Translations under genes and position numbers: made by a program
From: Dioscorea cayenensis subsp. rotundata
Taxonomy: Eukaryota; Streptophyta; Magnoliopsida; Dioscoreales; Dioscoreaceae
Length of the DNA stretch: 64,000 nucleotides
Assembly: GCF_009730915.1 (NCBI RefSeq)
Contig: NC_052481.1
Coordinates: 22,518,233-22,582,232 of the forward strand
Direction of reading: 5' to 3'
The notes under the pieces: model-generated
Databases searched by the model: none
What the model saw: only the letters and a program-made list of their open reading frames with translations
What the model was told of the DNA's origin: nothing
Shown: piece after piece, positions 12,281-22,457 of the stretch
Layout of the letters: each line of letters opens with the position of its first letter
How positions within the stretch are numbered: position 1 is the first letter of the stretch

Positions 12281-14141
12281 ATGGCGCTATGGATGGAGCA
12301 AGGATCGGAGCCGGTGACGGAGAGCGAGCAAGCAGACCTTGCCGCCATCGCCGCCATCAAAGAGTCCGCTGCCGTCGAGCTCAAGGTTCCCCTCTTCCTC
12401 CTCCTTTGCTTTCCCAATCCGATCATCCTACCAATCTCTCAATCCTTTCATGGTGCTTGTTCAGGAGAAGGGCAACAAGTTTGTCAAGCTTGGCAAGAAG
12501 CACTACTCGGATGCCATAGACTGTTATACCAAAGCTCTTAACCAGATGGCTCTGAGCGATTCCGAACATGCCGTTCTCTATGCCAATCGAGCTCATGTGA
12601 ATCTACTGCTTGGTAACCATAGACGTGCTCTTGAAGATGCTCAAGAAGCGATCAAGCTCAGTGCCACGAATGTTAAGGTAAGGGTTTGTATTCAAGTGGT
12701 GCACATTTGATTTATAAACTTGATAGCATATGAATTTGAGAATTTGATGTTCTTATTGTTGATGAAAATGGCATTAAACCATACATACATGGATTCATTT
12801 GTATGTATATATATATGGGGAACAGGCATTCTATAGAGCAGCTAAAGCTGCATTCTTTTTAGGATTGTTAGTGGAGGCAGCTTCATACTGCCAAAGTGGA
12901 CTTGAATTAAACTCTGAGAATGAGGAGCTGAAGAAATTATTTCTGCAAGTTAATGCACGCAAGGAAGAGCTTGAGAAGCACAATGCTTGTGTTTCTAAGG
13001 TTGTTTCTGAAGCCAAGGTTAGTCTTTTCTTACCATTTGTGGGAAAAAGGATACAGTTTGTAAGATTTTATTGTTGGTATTCATTGTATTGTGTGTGGGC
13101 AGGAACTTGCATCTGTGATTGAGAATAGAGGATATAAGCTTGGGAAGCCAATGTATCGAGAGCTTATTGGGTCTAAGAAACCGATATTGGATAAGAGTGG
13201 GATTCTTCACTGGCCTGTGGTGCTTCTTTATGCAGAGGTTATGTCAAGTGATTTGATCGAGGATTTTTGCGAGACAGATGTGTTTGCAACTCATCTTGAT
13301 ATGATATCCTTCTCTATCATAATGCTTATTTTTCCAAATACTTGCTCTAGTTTATTTTGAGATCGCCATTGCCCATTGAATGGTTTGATCTCCTTGACCA
13401 TCAAACATGTTTTCAGAAGATTCCCCACCACTAGAATGGGATAAAAAACATGCTTACACACGAAATGCTGTCGAGTTGTACTATCAGGTGTGTGTGAAAT
13501 TGTTGAATGTTCGACCTCATGAGCATCTACTGATTTTTTTTAAATTATGTTTTGCTAGGTTGGTAGCGGGGCTCTTATGTCTAAGAAGGAGATTCTTCGA
13601 CATCTTCTTGAGGGGACTGTCGCTTCTTCAGAAGCTCTTTGTGAGGATGATAATGATGCAGAGCAATCCCCACACACAATAATCTCAGCAAGTATTCTTT
13701 CAACTTCTTATTTCATTCCAATGATTTATTATGTTTGCGGTGTCTGAAGTGTTGAATACTTTAGATTGAGTAATTGGTCAGTTTTTTTTTTTTTTTTAAT
13801 TATTAGTCTGATGCTTTCTTCTCGTTACAGTGCTTAAATTGAGACTTTCTTTAACAGGTTCTGGTAAATGGGTCAAGGTTAATGAAAAGAAAACGCTGCA
13901 CAATGTCCTGGAGCAACCTGATTATGTTATCCCGGGGATTCCAGGTCAGTTAAATACACTGAATAGATGGTTGTTGTTTCACGAAGTTATACTTGTCTTG
14001 TTCTTTCAAGTTCTAGTGATGAATTTTCTCTTGACCATCATTAAAGGTTGTCATCTATTACATTATGCAGTGTTCTTTGTTGTCTCAAATCAGTCCAACT
14101 TCTATAAGGATTTCACTTCTGGCAAGTGGTCTTCACCTTAA
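12281..14141 (+). CDS. TTC4: TPR co-chaperone, TTC4/CNS1 homologue
   Basis: TTC4/CNS1 proteins bind HSP90 and HSP70 through an N-terminal TPR domain. Eight exons join in frame to 360 aa: 12281-12385, 12465-12677, 12827-1 (12826)-13017, 13103-13303, 13407-13487, 13559-13691, 13858-13944, 14071-14141; exon 3 begins at 12826. Residues 36-150 form three TPR-like helix pairs (EKGNKFVKLGKKHYSDAIDC, LYANRAHVNLLLGNHRRALE, AFYRAAKAAFFLGLLVEAAS). A coiled segment rich in Glu and Lys follows. The C-terminal wheel domain includes WPVVLLYAEV, PPLEWDKKHAYTRNAVELYY and WVKVNEKKTLHNVLEQPDYV. The intron after codon 237 has AT-AC ends and is listed separately. A telo-box-like aaaccctag precedes the ATG. The chosen start gives MALWMEQGSEPVTESEQADL, the acidic N-terminus expected. 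No truncation is seen. Confidence 0.92.
13304..13406 (+). other. AT-AC (U12-type) intron of the TTC4 gene
   Basis: The intron opens with atatccttct, a near-perfect minor-spliceosome 5' site. Near the end is tccttgac (13391-13398), matching the U12 branch-site consensus, with its adenosine about nine bases from the end. The intron ends in AC. Removing exactly 103 bases restores the conserved reading HLDM|MFSED. No GT-AG alternative keeps this frame so cleanly. Confidence 0.85.
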
Positions 14142-14827
14142 ACCTTCAACCTTATTGACTGCTAGGTGAGTTACACTGCCAAGGCTATCAATTGCTGAAA
14201 GCCATTATGCTGTATCAATATGTATGCATAGTGTAGAGAAGTGTTAATCTATTAATTTTTCCAGATAATTAGGCTTGTCTATTTATGGGCTTCTGTTATT
14301 TTAAGACCAGTGGTCAACCATAAGTTCTATTTTTTATTCTTTGATGCCATTTAAACGATAAAAATAAAAATAAAAACTCTGCATGCATAAGTTACAAATC
14401 CTTTTGTAACAAAGTTTTACATTGCTATCACGGCTATAAAAATATATTATTTATTATATAAAATATTTATTATAAATATAAATCTATATTGTTTTTATGT
14501 AATATATGTTATATTCACTTATAGATTAATTTGGTGATCTTGTGTATTGAGAAGTAGACATGAATAATTTAGAAAAATCATTTACAAAACATATGAGTGT
14601 CTGGAGGTGTGTGTCCGACACGGATACGACACGGGTACGGGTACGTCAAGCTCCCTGGAGTATCCGTGCTTCATTGTAGCTGACATATGAGTACACACGT
14701 ATAATCCATAATTTATAAGAAACTATGTTACCACCGAATCCTAATACATTCAACACAAATCCTCAAACAAAATGCCAAATTAAGAGATTTTTTTTTTAGA
14801 AAAAGAAAAGGTTAAGGAACACCCTCC
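14142..14827. other. Spacer between convergent genes with degenerate repeat text
   Basis: Holds the TTC4 3' end and AT-rich sequence. Around 14610-14650 is a GC-richer patch (gacacggatacgacacgggt) of the kind found inside old plant transposons. I see no ends or coding text and do not assign it. Confidence 0.35.
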
Positions 14828-15406
14828 TTAACATGCACTTTCACAGTACCCTGTCCACTTTTTCCACATCGGCAATCCTTCAAAGCAGTCAGACCTGCGA
14901 AGCCACACTAGCATTGCCTCAAGCTTAGCAAACAACAACTTGCAAGGAACTATAATGAATGGCAATACAGGAATCATGCAAGCCATGTAAGGCATCCATC
15001 CATATCGGTCATGGAGAATGATGGAAACAAGAGAGGCAAAAGCCACAGCTACAAAGATGACAGATATGTTCTCAAAGCAATCAGCAATCAAGGGGAAATT
15101 AGGGTGGAATGTAATGGCTGATAGAGAAGATGTAAACAGGCCAAGCAAAGCAAAGGCAAACATTTCTAGTTGTACAACCGAGTTGGGGGTAATAGTGGTG
15201 GCGGTGGTGGTTATTGGTAGAGGCCTCAGAGACTGACCACCGGCACTTGTAACATAAGAAGATATGAGAGCAACAGCAAGAGTCAGAGCAAATTTGAGCT
15301 TCTCATTGCTTAAAACTTCAAGCAGTTGTGATGACCTGACCTTTGAGCTAGTTCCAGTAGGCTCAGGGAGAAGAGTTTGAGGATGCTGGTTACTGTGGCT
15401 TGCCAT
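14828..15406 (-). CDS. Predicted four-helix membrane protein, family not recognised
   Basis: A single 192-codon frame. The first 35 residues are polar (MASHSNQHPQTLLPEPTGTS). Four hydrophobic stretches follow: about 37-57 (LKFALTLAVALISSYV), 80-100 (LEMFAFALLGLFTSSLSAIT), 112-131 (ISVIFVAVAFASLVSIIL) and 137-160 (MPYMACMIPVLPFIIVPCKL). The tail is short and basic with several Trp and Cys (MLVWLRRSDCF, WKKWTGYCESAC). The frame is clean and codon use looks like that of a plant gene. No catalytic motif is visible and I do not recognise the family. It could be a small plant-specific membrane protein. An additional exon upstream cannot be excluded but nothing demands it. Confidence 0.7.
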   Translation of the reverse strand: MASHSNQHPQTLLPEPTGTSSKVRSSQLLEVLSNEKLKFALTLAVALISSYVTSAGGQSLRPLPITTTATTITPNSVVQLEMFAFALLGLFTSSLSAITFHPNFPLIADCFENISVIFVAVAFASLVSIILHDRYGWMPYMACMIPVLPFIIVPCKLLFAKLEAMLVWLRRSDCFEGLPMWKKWTGYCESAC

Positions 15407-16382
15407 CTATAGCCTGAAGGTTTGAAGTAAAAATAATGGGTGAGATTTGTATAGAGGAAGCTGGAGAAATTGTGGATATATAGGAAAAAGGTGGTGGTCC
15501 CACTCCTGGTGGGAATATGGGGATGATTGGAGGAACTCCTATAGTGAAGAGGAGAGAGTTTTCCCCATCCCAATAGGACCTGGGCTATTACAAATTTACA
15601 CAATTCAGCAGTAAGATGTTCAGTGTTGTAACCTTACCTAGCAAGGAAAGGACAAGAGGATCTAATAAACTGTTACATTCTCTTACTAGGAATGGGAAGA
15701 GGCACATACCTTGTCTAGCAAGGAGGTTGAGTCTGTTGAAACTCTTACATAGCATCATCTTAATGATGTCATCCATTGTTTGGTCCCTCTTCACTTGTAC
15801 TAAAGATTAGCCAATACTTTGATCTGCAAGAAAGAAATATTTTGTAATTTACATTGTGTATATGGTCGGCTGGTCAGTATGGTATCATGCAATCAAATAA
15901 GTAAACGTATACCGGGATCAGAATGTTTGATTCTGGTTTAAGAGGAACCTCCAACGTTTGCTCAGCAAGGGCTTAGCAGCAGAGCACCCCTAAGCTTCAC
16001 TTGATTTCATATGCTTGCCGAGGTTCGCACCATTTAATCAGTTAGACTTTTGGTATGGTTTAGTAACCCACCTGTTTATCATATCAAGAGGGAGCATGCA
16101 TGTATCATAACAACTGCCTAATAATCCTTTATTTATCATTGAATAATTACAAAGCTAAACAGAGGATTTTGTTCGCAGCATCCAACTGGAAATCAACAAA
16201 ATTTTCGGATTACTTTTCCCTTATGAGTTTCTGTTGTAAGAGATGAAATCATTATTGTAGATTGTATTTACAAATGCATGTTCCAGCTCATTGTATACAC
16301 AACTAATGCATAGCAAGGGAAATATAAACAACAATGTACACATTACATCTAATTCAAGTAGTCCGGTGACAACTCTGAATAA
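15407..16382. other. Spacer, no gene seen
   Basis: About 1 kb of mixed sequence between two minus-strand genes. Short open frames near 15590-15810 lie on both strands and look like chance. No transposon ends or RNA gene are seen. Confidence 0.4.
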
Positions 16383-18511
16383 TTAAGGATCCTTTGACTG
16401 GCTCTTAGAGCTTAATTCTCGGCCTAATAGCACAAGGCCAACCGAAGCAAATGCTGATAATATGGCAGATGAAAAGAACAGCACAAGAAGAGCTCCTCTT
16501 AGTGACTGCATAAAAAATATTCACCAGCGATCATGCTAAAAATTTCTTGGATAAAATAGAAAAAACAAACAAACTGATCGCCAAAAATTTCCTGGATAAA
16601 ATAGAAAAAAGAAACAAACTAGAAAGAAATATATCTAAGAACCTTGGCTAGCAGCAGGGCATTGTCATTGGCATACTGCATTGAGCTTTCTGGTATGCTC
16701 TGAACACCTTGACCCAGTTGCCAGGAAAGTACCCTAATTTCAGTTGATAGATAACTTAAGCTTATCAAAAAAGAAGTTAAAATGCTATAACTAGCAATAC
16801 TGCCAATTGAGAAGTAAACCTGCCGACTAACATATTGGATATTTGGCAGTGAAAACCAACAAACTGATAGGTAGTGGCATCAAAGTATTGTTAAATTTAA
16901 TCAACAATCATTGAAATGCACAAAGTTAGGAAATTCTACTCCTGGGAGGTGCGGCATGGGTGCAATTTTACCCAAAAACAAGACCAATTCCAGCACCGAT
17001 ATATGCATTTTGTGGAGTAACCTCAACTTGTAACTCCCCGAACTGCATATAACAGATTCATCTATTAAATAGGTTAGCTATGTGAAGATTAAGTCAAGAA
17101 TATGCTACATAACCATTTACCTTGAACACGCGGCTTTCATTCTTTGGCTTCTTGTCAGTTTTAGTTATCGGACTTCTAGACATCAAGTTCCCTGTTTTAA
17201 TCATTACCTTGGCAATCTGCAATATTAATAAAGATCCAAAATTTCACAATCTCTAGTGAAGACAACATACCAACATGAGGACATTCCAAACCTTCTGTAA
17301 GATATTACTGCTATTGCTAACACAATCAAAGTGCATTGCACATATTCTACATGAATGTCCTCTAGATGATCACAAACAAGAAGAGAACACCAATACTAAC
17401 AAGTTCTGTGAAGGAGGTTATTTTGAATATGATGCAAGATAAAAATGAAGATAGGTATGAACAATGCCTGCAATCTCGTGCTGATTCAGAAACGAAGTTA
17501 GTATGATAAGACAACCATGCTTTTCAGGAGTTCATTGCATCACATGTTTAACAATAAACTAAAGATCAAGCAAATAGCAAAGCAATAAAATTCCAGTGCA
17601 AAGGCAAACATAGAGAAGCAATTAGGAAACAGAGCAATATATATATACAGAGTTTGAGATACACCTTTTGAAGCTCCCCTTGACCATACATTCCCATGGC
17701 CTCAAATCTTCTCCCAGCCAACACCAAGCGTCGTCCAAATGCTGCACAAATCTAACACAGTGAAACTCAGAGAAAACAACAAACATTCTCCTTGAATGAT
17801 CGTATGATACTATTCATGCCTGATTTCGCATTGCCGGACAGATAACCCTCCAGTGATGGGAGCTGCCTTGCAATGCTATTTGAAGTCGAAGTATCAGCCT
17901 GTTCCCAAGCCTTAGATAAATTCAATAGCATCTCCCCCACCTCCCGACCACACTGCAATTCCAGTCGATCACTCAACACAAAACCCTAAGCATGATCCTA
18001 ATTCCTAATCTCCCCCAATTCCACAAAAACTAACCTCATCGATCACTGGCCCATTCGCCAAATCAAATGCCGCATCATTCAGCTTTAAAATAAAAGGAAA
18101 GAAAATAAAACAACACAAATCGAAGAAACAAAGCAAAACCAAACCAAGAACCAGATCCTACGTCAAGCCGGAGGTCCCCAGGGAGCTTGGCGAGGAAAAC
18201 AGGGGGGAGAACGAAGCTCTCCTGGAAAAACAAAACACATAAGAAACCACAACCCCATAAACAAGGAGGAGAAGAGTACTTACAGAGAGCTCCTGGAGAA
18301 TGGGAAGAAGAGGGGAATCATCGTCGAGAGGTTTCGAGGAGGAAGGCTCCACGAGAGCGGAGACGATGGCGAGGGTTCGAGCTCTCAATCGAGTTCCATG
18401 GGGGGTCTTGGAGGAGAGGAGAGAAGGGAAGCCATTATTAGGGTTTCGGGAAACGCGAGGGGATTGGACGGGAAGAGAAGGCGAGAAGAGAAGTGACGCC
18501 GTTGCCGCCAT
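16383..18511 (-). CDS. Plastid-targeted two-helix membrane protein, function unknown
   Basis: Nine exons join to 308 aa: 18284-18511, 18162-18221, 18035-18082, 17820-17952, 17665-17741, 17121-17216, 16972-17042, 16643-16733, 16383-16505. The N-terminus (MAATASLLFSPSLPVQSPRV) is Ser/Pro/Arg-rich and acid-poor, typical of a chloroplast transit peptide. The middle is soluble and helical (ILQELSESFVLPPVFLAKLP, LPSLEGYLSGNAKS, FGRRLVLAGRRFEAMGMYGQ). Two hydrophobic segments follow: IGAGIGLVFGVLSWQLGQGV, and GALLVLFFSSAILSAFASVG near the end. I recognise it as a conserved plant type but cannot name a function. Intron 4 seems to use a GC donor (17742-17819). A GT alternative nine bases on would add three residues and also stay in frame. 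Confidence 0.8.
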
Positions 18512-19379
18512 TTGACACCGCGCGCGCCGGAGAAGAAGGGATCGCTTTTATGGTCGTCAGCTAAAGACACGTGTCATATAGTGTGAGGATAGAGTGGTGG
18601 GACCACGATAAGACCTGGAATCTGCTGTTTAATATTGAACAGCATTTAAACTTTCCTGGTAATGTGCCTGTCTTTAACTGGCAGGTGTTGTGGGTCCCAC
18701 ACTTCCTTTTAACCAGTTTATTTTTGGGCTTTTTTCCAATATAACCTTCAAATTTTTTTAAAATATTACTTGAAATTTGAAAAACATAAAAAAATGAAAA
18801 ATTTGGAGGTGATCCTGTTGCCTTGTTTCTTAAAAATCCCTTCAATTTTGTAATTTCTTGCCGTGCATTGGCTATGGTATATTGATAAACTATGCCATTT
18901 ATTTATTTATATATAAAAAAAAAGCATGATAAAAGAAAGAGAAGCAGAGTTCATTTTGGTAGCAAAGGAGACGCTTTTGTAATAAACATGATGCTCTAAT
19001 AATAAACATAGCAAATTTTGATTATCTTTTCTAATATCTGTAGTTCGGTTCACAATAAGCTAATGACTACAAGATCCATATAGACAATTACCTAAATATT
19101 TTCCTTATCTTTTATTTTGATTAAAAGTTGACAAAATAAAAAAAAAAATTAAAAAAAAAAATCTCCACATGTTCAACTTCCATAGATAATTCCTTTTTAA
19201 AAGTAAAAAAATAAAAAAAAACAGCTAATATTAAACCTAAGAAAAAGAACACCAGCATGTGAAATACTACACTACTGGTTAAGTACCATATAATTCAATT
19301 TATAATAAACATAATACATTCCATTTTATCGACTAATTATAACAAAAATATAATTAAAAATAAATAAATAAAACCAAAA
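18512..19379. other. AT-rich spacer, no gene seen
   Basis: Upstream sequence of the plastid protein gene and 3' flank of the PPR gene. Mostly A/T runs, with no supported exon or transposon. Confidence 0.4.
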
Positions 19380-21290
19380 TTAATCATGTTGATGATGAAT
19401 GTTAGAAAAACAACCAGAATAAATATCAAAAACTTTCTTAAAATCCATTAAACTCACCGTCCAAACATGTCCCGGCGTGGCCATGGGCAGCTCCTGCGCC
19501 AAATCCTCACACTTCTCCTCCACCTGCGCAGCCTCCCTGAGCTTCCCCTCTTTCCACAAGCTCTTCACCAGCAGCTCCTTCGCCACTCGATCCGGCACCA
19601 ACCCCAAGCTCCGCATTTCATCGAACACCCTCAGTGCAAGCGCCGCGCGCTCTTTCTTGCAGTACGCGCGCATCACCACTTGCAACATGAACGCGTCCGG
19701 CACCATCCCGCATTCCCTCACCATCCCGAACACTCTGTGCACTCTCTTCAGATCACCGTCGCCGGCGAAGAACTCCATCAATCCGGAGAACGTCTGCAGA
19801 TCTGGAATCATCCCGTTCATCATCATATCCTCCAAGAAATCCATGGCGGAATCCCCCTTTCGAGACTTCAGCAGCGTGCGGAGCATCGAAGAGCATAATA
19901 ACAAACAGTTGGCGTGCGAGATTGGACCGCAGAGCTTGGAGGCCTCGCGGTGTACTTTCATGGCGGCGTCTGGCTTCTTTGAAAGCCCGTAGAAGTCGAT
20001 GATCAAGCGGATGGTGGCGAATGGGAGGAGGATTCCTTCGGATTGGACCTTGGTGAGGAGACGATCGACGAGCTCACAGTGGCCGTGCTTTGCGAGAATG
20101 GCGATCATCCGCGACACGGTGTGCTTATCGTGGGCAAAGCCTCCAGGTTGGCACGCCACCCAACTGAAGAACGCCCACGCCGTCTCCGGCTTCTTGAAAG
20201 CTCGGAGGAGCTTGCACACCAGCCTCGTCGTCCAGACGAACCTCGCTTCTTCTAATGCCCTCACGTTCTCCGCATCCCAGCCCTCCAAAGCGCTCGCCAA
20301 TGCACCGGGATCCATCCATGGCTTCAGATCCATCCGATCATTGCCGTCGTTCTCCTCCTCTTCGTCGCCGGAATCAACAATGTACTGGATCCTCTCGTCC
20401 GGAGTTATCTCTTGGATGTAGTTTTCAGTGCCAGCGGTGTGGCCGGTGGCCCTCATCGCGATGATCGCCGCACGGACGCCGCGGCCGGGTAAGATTCCGT
20501 CAATCTCCATCTCGGCGAGGAGTTTCCGGAGATCGTCGAAGCGATTGGAGGATGAGAACGCGGACGCGAGCACGTCGTACTGGCGCGAAGTGCGGCGGAT
20601 CCGCATGGATGGGAGGAGGGTGAAGATCTCCATCCCAGGGTCGAGGTAGCCGGCTTTGATCAGGTGGTCGATGATGATGGTGTAGGTGCGGGAATTAGGG
20701 TTTGCCCCGTCGGAGATCATTTGGGAGAAGACGGCGATCGCGTCGGAGTGGGAGGCGGTAGAGACGTGGAGAGCCATGATGAGGTTGTAGGATTCTGTGC
20801 AGGGGTGGTGGCGCCGGGAGACGGCGGTAGAGCGGAGGGAAGACCAGGCGGTTAGGGCGGAGGTGGTGTCGCCGGCAGCGGAGAACCAGCGGAGAAGGTC
20901 AATGGGGGAGGGATGAAGGTCAGGAAGGAGGGGGAGGAGATCAGGAAGACGGCCGGAGAGTGCGAGGCGGGTGGCGAGGGAGCGGAGGAGGAGAGGGTGG
21001 TGAGGGGAGGGGAGGGATCGGAAGAGGAGGAGGGCGGAGTCCGGCGAGGGGGCGGCGCGGAGGGCATGGACGGCGACGAAGGAGTCGAGAGAGGAGGAAA
21101 AGTCGGGGATGGTGGAGGAGCGAAGGCGACGGCGGAGAGAGTCGATGAGGCGGGCGCGGCGGAGATAGAGCGCGACGCCTCCGGAGGAGGTGGTGGCCGT
21201 CGACGAAGGCTTGACGGAGGTGGAGAAGTGGCGGCGGAGGGCGGCGGAGAGAAGGGATTGAAAGGCGGGTTTTCGAGGCCTAGGGAGCAT
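19380..21290 (-). CDS. Pentatricopeptide repeat protein, probably mitochondrial
   Basis: PPR proteins bind organelle RNA and act in its editing, splicing, stability or translation. One intronless frame of 636 codons when started at MLPRPRKPAFQ. The frame stays open 43 codons further upstream, but those codons come from a (TA)n(TG)n microsatellite and are unlikely to be coding. The first 30 residues are Arg/Ser-rich with RRHFSTS, a mitochondrial presequence-like pattern. Degenerate P-class repeats are visible, such as SYNLIMALHVS, TYTIIIDHLIKAGYLDPGME, TFSGLMEFFAGDGDLKRVHR, VMRAYCKKERAALALRVFDE and DRVAKELLVKSLWKEGKLRE. An acidic insert (DSGDEEEENDGND) interrupts the array near the middle. No E/DYW editing tail is present. 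It may match the Arabidopsis gene At5g66631, from memory only. The gene is GC-rich at its 5' half. Confidence 0.9.
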   Translation of the reverse strand: MLPRPRKPAFQSLLSAALRRHFSTSVKPSSTATTSSGGVALYLRRARLIDSLRRRLRSSTIPDFSSSLDSFVAVHALRAAPSPDSALLLFRSLPSPHHPLLLRSLATRLALSGRLPDLLPLLPDLHPSPIDLLRWFSAAGDTTSALTAWSSLRSTAVSRRHHPCTESYNLIMALHVSTASHSDAIAVFSQMISDGANPNSRTYTIIIDHLIKAGYLDPGMEIFTLLPSMRIRRTSRQYDVLASAFSSSNRFDDLRKLLAEMEIDGILPGRGVRAAIIAMRATGHTAGTENYIQEITPDERIQYIVDSGDEEEENDGNDRMDLKPWMDPGALASALEGWDAENVRALEEARFVWTTRLVCKLLRAFKKPETAWAFFSWVACQPGGFAHDKHTVSRMIAILAKHGHCELVDRLLTKVQSEGILLPFATIRLIIDFYGLSKKPDAAMKVHREASKLCGPISHANCLLLCSSMLRTLLKSRKGDSAMDFLEDMMMNGMIPDLQTFSGLMEFFAGDGDLKRVHRVFGMVRECGMVPDAFMLQVVMRAYCKKERAALALRVFDEMRSLGLVPDRVAKELLVKSLWKEGKLREAAQVEEKCEDLAQELPMATPGHVWTVSLMDFKKVFDIYSGCFSNIHHQHD

Positions 21291-21354
21291 GCCGCACGAA
21301 GGCCTCGCAGTTCCGCCGCCGGAGGGGGGTGGGGCGTTTAGAATCTTAAGATGG

Positions 21355-21358
21355 TTAT

Positions 21359-21399
<41 letters not shown>

Positions 21400-21418
21400 A
21401 TGTACGTATATGTATACA
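21355..21418. repeat. (TA)n(TG)n microsatellite upstream of the PPR gene
   Basis: A compound run of alternating TA and TG directly before the PPR start. Read on the minus strand it is open and makes a false Tyr/Thr/His/Ile N-terminal extension. Confidence 0.85.
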
Positions 21419-21953
21419 TAATAAGCTGCCAGCCCTCACTTTTAACTTTATAATAATTGCCTAATTAATCTGAAATTTTTGTGAGGTGAAACTAATCAAA
21501 CATTAGTTTTGATAATACTTAATTAAAAAATTGCCATTGAAACACTTGTCTTACTTTTACTTTTATGTAAAATAATAATAATAATTACATTCCAAAAAAA
21601 ATTAACTTAAACATAATTATGTTATAAAAATGAATATATATATATATATATATTGCTTATTGAGCTTAAGTTCTTTATAATAAACTCAATTAATTTACAT
21701 AATTTCATTTTAGACTTATGAAAAGGACTGTTCTTATATATGTCTAGAAATAAAATAATAATTAACTATTATTCAAAACAATTTCAATTTTTAAAACAAT
21801 TTTTTTAATATTTTAAAATTTTCAAATTAATTTTTTTATTAAATATCATCAAGAATAAAAAAATTTCTATAACTAGTTTAAATAGTGTTTATATTTTAAA
21901 AATTGATAAAGATTTGAATTAATTTAAAATGTTATCAAAAATTATTTTATGTA

Positions 21954-22135
21954 TATATATAGAGGTTCGATCCTCTACCCACGTTCACAGATTTTTAATC
22001 TGTGAACATTACTGTGGACCGTTGGATTTCGATCCAACGGTCGAACACTATTTCGTGAAGAGAAAGGTTAATATTATTGTAGCTGTCTGTGGACGCCTGT
22101 ACACGTCCACAAACAACCTTTTCTCTATATATATT
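21954..22135. mobile_element. MITE-like element with three perfect hairpins
   Basis: Three separate inverted repeats sit within about 130 bp. The first has 11-bp arms at 21983-21993 and 21997-22007. The second has 11-bp arms at 22017-22027 and 22032-22042 around a ttcg loop. The third has 8-bp arms at 22088-22095 and 22104-22111. The outer ends are inversely similar (tatatatagag). No coding sequence. It looks like a small non-autonomous DNA element inserted in TA-rich sequence, but target duplications cannot be seen in the TA run. Confidence 0.5.
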
Positions 22136-22457
22136 ACATTTGTCTAATTACATTGTGCAAGCATAACATTTAGGGATAGGGAGAGTGCGATAGTATTTGT
22201 ACAATTCTAAAAGATTTCTATGGATAGGGAGAGTGCGATAGTTGTTAGAAGGAGATTTTGACATGATATCATTGTAGGATTTCTATGGATAAGCGCATGT
22301 CTCTATGGAAAAGACTTTCACCAATACTATTTTAAAAGTATAATTTTCAAAATTAGTTCATTTACTTTTTTAAATTTACTTTTATAGTCTATTTACTTTA
22401 AATTGTAATCTTTTAGTCTCTATATTATCTTAATTGAGACATGTCAATCCTTGTTTT

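Noticed and set aside
14610-14650. Repeat-like gacacgggtacg text
   Set aside because: It looks like debris of an old transposon, but no ends, duplication or coding region could be found.
21291-21419. N-terminal extension of the PPR protein
   Set aside because: The 43 extra codons come mostly from a (TA)n(TG)n microsatellite. The next Met begins a sensible organelle presequence.
21963-21974. tRNA or SINE B-box-like text ggttcgatcc
   Set aside because: The motif matches a Pol III B box, but there is no A box or cloverleaf upstream. The surrounding hairpins explain the sequence better.
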